Positions 32,453 to 34,694 of a stretch of DNA of 34,694 nt are shown one piece after another. Each line of letters opens with the position of its first letter. The stretch's first letter is position 1. The DNA lies in NCBI GenBank assembly GCA_946486465.1, contig CAMLTY010000009.1:1-34694 (forward strand), in the 5' to 3' direction. The notes below the pieces were generated by a model. The model was given only the letters and a program-made list of their open reading frames with translations. It was not told where the DNA came from and did no database searches. The DNA is from an uncultured Mycoplasmatota bacterium. GTDB taxonomy: Bacteria; Bacillota_I; Bacilli_A; RF39; UBA660. The translations under genes and the position numbers were made by a program.

Positions 32453-34453
32453 ATGTCTATTAGTAAAGAAGAAATAGTAAAAGAAAAGAAGAATTTACAA
32501 GATGTTTTAAAAAAACTTGATAAAGAAATTAATGAAGCTAGTAGTGATTTGTTCTTAAAGGAAGAAGAGCTTATTAATTTTAGGAAACTTAATTATCAAG
32601 ATAAATCATCTTTTGATAGTGCCGAATTTAATCAAGTAATGGCAAGTGATGAGTTAGAAGCTTTAAGAGTACTTAGTAAAAGAAAGTATTATAAGTCTTT
32701 AATTAATATTAAAGATAAACCTTATTTTGCATCATTCCTCTATAAAGATAATGAAGGTAATACTTATGATATTTATATGGCTTTAACTTATTTAAAAGAT
32801 GAGAATTATAACAATATTTTATATGATTGGAGAAGTCCTATTTGTAGTTTGTTTTATGATTATGAAGTAGGGCCTTGTAAATATAGAGTAGATGATTATA
32901 TTCATGAGGGAAGACTTTTAAGAAAAAGACAATATATAATAGAGAAGAGAAAACTAATAAATGTTTTTGATAATTCTCTAAATATAGATGATGAATTATT
33001 ACAAAAAGTAATCGCTACTACTGATAATGAAAAGATGAAAAACATAGTTAATACTATCCAAGCAGAACAAAATAAAATAATTCGTAACTTAGATGACCAT
33101 AATCTAATAGTACAAGGTATTGCAGGAAGTGGTAAAACATCTGTGGCCTTACATCGTATCGCTTTCCTTCTATATAGAATTAATAATTTAAGTTCTAATA
33201 ATGTTTTAATCTTTTCACCTAATAAGATATTTTCAGAGTATATTTCCAATGTCTTACCGGAATTAGGAGAAGCGAACACTCTTGAGACAACCTTTAGTGA
33301 TTACTTAAGTTATTTCTTAAAAGAGTATAAAAATATAGAGAGTTTTCCTTCATTTATTAGTAAGTATTATAAAGGTGATAAGAGTGATGTAGATATTATT
33401 AAATATAAACAGAGTAAAGAGATTATTAAAGACTTAGATAATTATATTAGTGCTTTTATAAAGAACTTTAAAGTTATTAATGATATAGAACTAGATAAGA
33501 TAAATGAAGTGAGTAGGGATGAGTTAAACTATTTACTTAAAGATAAATATAGTAGATTCCCTTTAGTAGAAAGAATTGATGAAGCTGCTAAATATTTATC
33601 ATTAAAGTATTATGGAACACCAGGTAAGAGAAAGGCTCCTATTAGAAAATTAATTAAAGAAAATATTAATATATCTTTAAATATAAAAGATATTTATAAA
33701 GACTTCTTTAAGAGTAATTATGCTAAATATAAGTTAGAAATTAAAAATACCAAAGTAATAGGTTATGATGATGCTTTACTTATCTCATATTTAAAAGGTA
33801 AATTATTTGGTTTTCCTTATAATAATTATATTAAACAAGTAGTTATTGATGAAGCCCAGGACTATAATTATTTACAATATGTAATTATTAAAGAGATGTT
33901 TAAAAAAGCAGATTTTACCATATTAGGTGATGTTAATCAAAATATTAATCTTTATTATAAATATGATACTTTAGAAGAGTTAAAAGAGATATTTAGTGAT
34001 AGTAATTACTTAGAGTTATTAAAGACTTATAGGTCTACTAAAGAGATAATAGAATATACTAATAAAATATTAAATTTAGATTATGTTAATGCTATTAAGA
34101 AGAGTAATAATAAGGATGTAATAATTAGAAAACCTAAAGATATTAAAGAATCATTACTCCTTGATATAAAAACACTTACTAATACATATAAGTCCCTTGC
34201 TATCATCACTAAAGAAGATAGGGAAGCAGAAGATATCTATGATTTACTAAAAGATGATTTAAATATTAGTTTATTAACTGAAGAGTCTAAAGCATTTATT
34301 AAAGATTTAGTAGTAGTTCCTAGTTATATTGCGAAAGGCCTAGAGTTTGATAGTGTTATTATAATAGATACTGATGAGACCTTTAAGAAGAATAAATACC
34401 TTTATTATGTCGCTTGTACAAGAGCAAGAGAGGAGCTTATTATCTATGAGTAA
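32453..34453 (+). CDS. helD: HelD-like RNA polymerase-associated ATPase (UvrD-like fold)
   Basis: This is a 666-aa superfamily-1 ATPase of the HelD type, which binds stalled RNA polymerase and recycles it. The N-terminal coiled coil (about 1-75, basic and acidic helices) is the arm that reaches into the polymerase secondary channel. The HelD signature DWRSPICSLFYDYEVG lies near residues 123-138. Walker A is GIAGSGKTSVALHRI (about 222-236), Walker B is VVIDEAQDY (about 462), and further motifs are GDVNQNI, TYRSTKEI and a C-terminal YVACTRAREEL. The protein is somewhat shorter than Bacillus HelD. The ATG follows GAAGGAGGG. The last 8 bases overlap the start of the Gre-like gene. Confidence 0.92.
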   Translation: MSISKEEIVKEKKNLQDVLKKLDKEINEASSDLFLKEEELINFRKLNYQDKSSFDSAEFNQVMASDELEALRVLSKRKYYKSLINIKDKPYFASFLYKDNEGNTYDIYMALTYLKDENYNNILYDWRSPICSLFYDYEVGPCKYRVDDYIHEGRLLRKRQYIIEKRKLINVFDNSLNIDDELLQKVIATTDNEKMKNIVNTIQAEQNKIIRNLDDHNLIVQGIAGSGKTSVALHRIAFLLYRINNLSSNNVLIFSPNKIFSEYISNVLPELGEANTLETTFSDYLSYFLKEYKNIESFPSFISKYYKGDKSDVDIIKYKQSKEIIKDLDNYISAFIKNFKVINDIELDKINEVSRDELNYLLKDKYSRFPLVERIDEAAKYLSLKYYGTPGKRKAPIRKLIKENINISLNIKDIYKDFFKSNYAKYKLEIKNTKVIGYDDALLISYLKGKLFGFPYNNYIKQVVIDEAQDYNYLQYVIIKEMFKKADFTILGDVNQNINLYYKYDTLEELKEIFSDSNYLELLKTYRSTKEIIEYTNKILNLDYVNAIKKSNNKDVIIRKPKDIKESLLLDIKTLTNTYKSLAIITKEDREAEDIYDLLKDDLNISLLTEESKAFIKDLVVVPSYIAKGLEFDSVIIIDTDETFKKNKYLYYVACTRAREELIIYE

Positions 34454-34694
34454 GATATATTTAGATAAATTGGGTTATGAGAATTATTTAAAGAGTCTTG
34501 AAGATATAAAAAAAGAAATAGATGAAAATGCTAAACTTATGAGTTTATATGTAAGTGATGATGCTTATGGAGATGGATGGCATGATAACTTTGCTTATGA
34601 AGAGACTATGCATAAGGAAGCCGAGTTATTTCAAAAATATAATAGAGTTGTTCGGAAATTAAAAATGTGGTACAATTTAAGTGCTAGATATGAA
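34446..34694 (+). CDS. Gre-like coiled-coil protein (partial, runs off the window)
   Basis: Only the first 83 codons are seen. The ATG lies within the last codons of helD (8-base overlap). The opening LDKLGYENYLKSLEDIKKEI resembles the start of GreA/GreB factors. YGDGWHDNFAYEETMHKEAE (about residues 42-61) resembles the GDLSENAEYHAAKEEQ tip of the Gre coiled coil, with changed acidic residues. Gre factors enter the RNA polymerase secondary channel and promote RNA cleavage. Pairing with HelD, another secondary-channel factor, supports the idea. The C-terminal domain is outside the window. Confidence 0.6.
   Translation, partial: MSKIYLDKLGYENYLKSLEDIKKEIDENAKLMSLYVSDDAYGDGWHDNFAYEETMHKEAELFQKYNRVVRKLKMWYNLSARYE

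Noticed and set aside
34645-34660. A GTTGTTCGGAAATT match to half of the rhuM palindrome in the Gre-like gene
   Set aside because: Only one arm is present, and the codons read RVVRKL in an unrelated protein; chance is likely.

Overview
The window looks like chromosome from a low-GC Firmicute of the Bacilli/RF39-like gut type. The DNA is very AT-rich, arginine is almost always AGA/AGG, ribosome binding sites are strong AGGAGG types, and a threonine T-box is present. Several genes have Bacillus yqf-neighbourhood relatives (nfo, a DUF2624-like gene, a YqfQ-like gene). TGA is used as a stop (for example at the ends of the VTT-domain and response-regulator genes), so this is not a TGA=Trp mollicute code. 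The species assignment is inference.

Layout. 1-141: the tail of what looks like a template repeat of a diversity-generating retroelement (DGR), followed by small hairpins. 264-2719: nfo, a Cys-rich pilin on the minus strand, and a DUF2624-like gene. 2796-5783: a class B penicillin-binding protein and a degenerate NodB-like protein. 5784-6724: about 0.9 kb without a convincing gene, holding a terminator, three small hairpin repeats, a 24-bp tandem repeat, an inverted-repeat element and a Thr T-box. 6725-9650: T-box operon (unknown basic protein, thrS, GNAT). 9666-12297: YqfQ-like gene, then pilC-like and pilD-like genes. 12306-14552: a truncated RhuM gene and an AbiE-type toxin-antitoxin pair with a long inverted repeat in front. 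14742-20047: SGNH hydrolase, then mtaB, intact rhuM, recD2 and a 51-aa membrane peptide. 20121-21746: surface protein with a DGR variable region. 21747-23251: hairpins, a 97-bp inverted-repeat element, an Rpn-family nuclease gene and a duplicated copy of its C-terminal part. 23320-28691: BceAB-type transporter, VTT-domain protein, small unknown protein, BceRS-type two-component system. 28681-34694: uvsE, an unknown gene, two tandem SGNH-like paralogues, a HelD-like ATPase and the start of a Gre-like gene.

How the pieces connect. The most interesting thread is the DGR. The first 22 bases match the 3' end of a GC-rich patch in the surface-protein gene about 21.6 kb away, and two of the three mismatches fall at adenines of the window-edge copy. 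That patch is strikingly unlike the surrounding codon usage. The reverse transcriptase is not in the window and would have to lie to the left. A second thread is conflict and mobile functions: an AbiE pair, two RhuM genes carrying a covarying coding palindrome, and an Rpn nuclease with an internal SD+ATG plus a free-standing copy of the same 79-codon module. This resembles the published intragenic-antitoxin arrangement of Rpn proteins. Surface genes (pilin, PilC, PilD, PBP, DGR target) form a third theme, although the pilus ATPase is not seen here.
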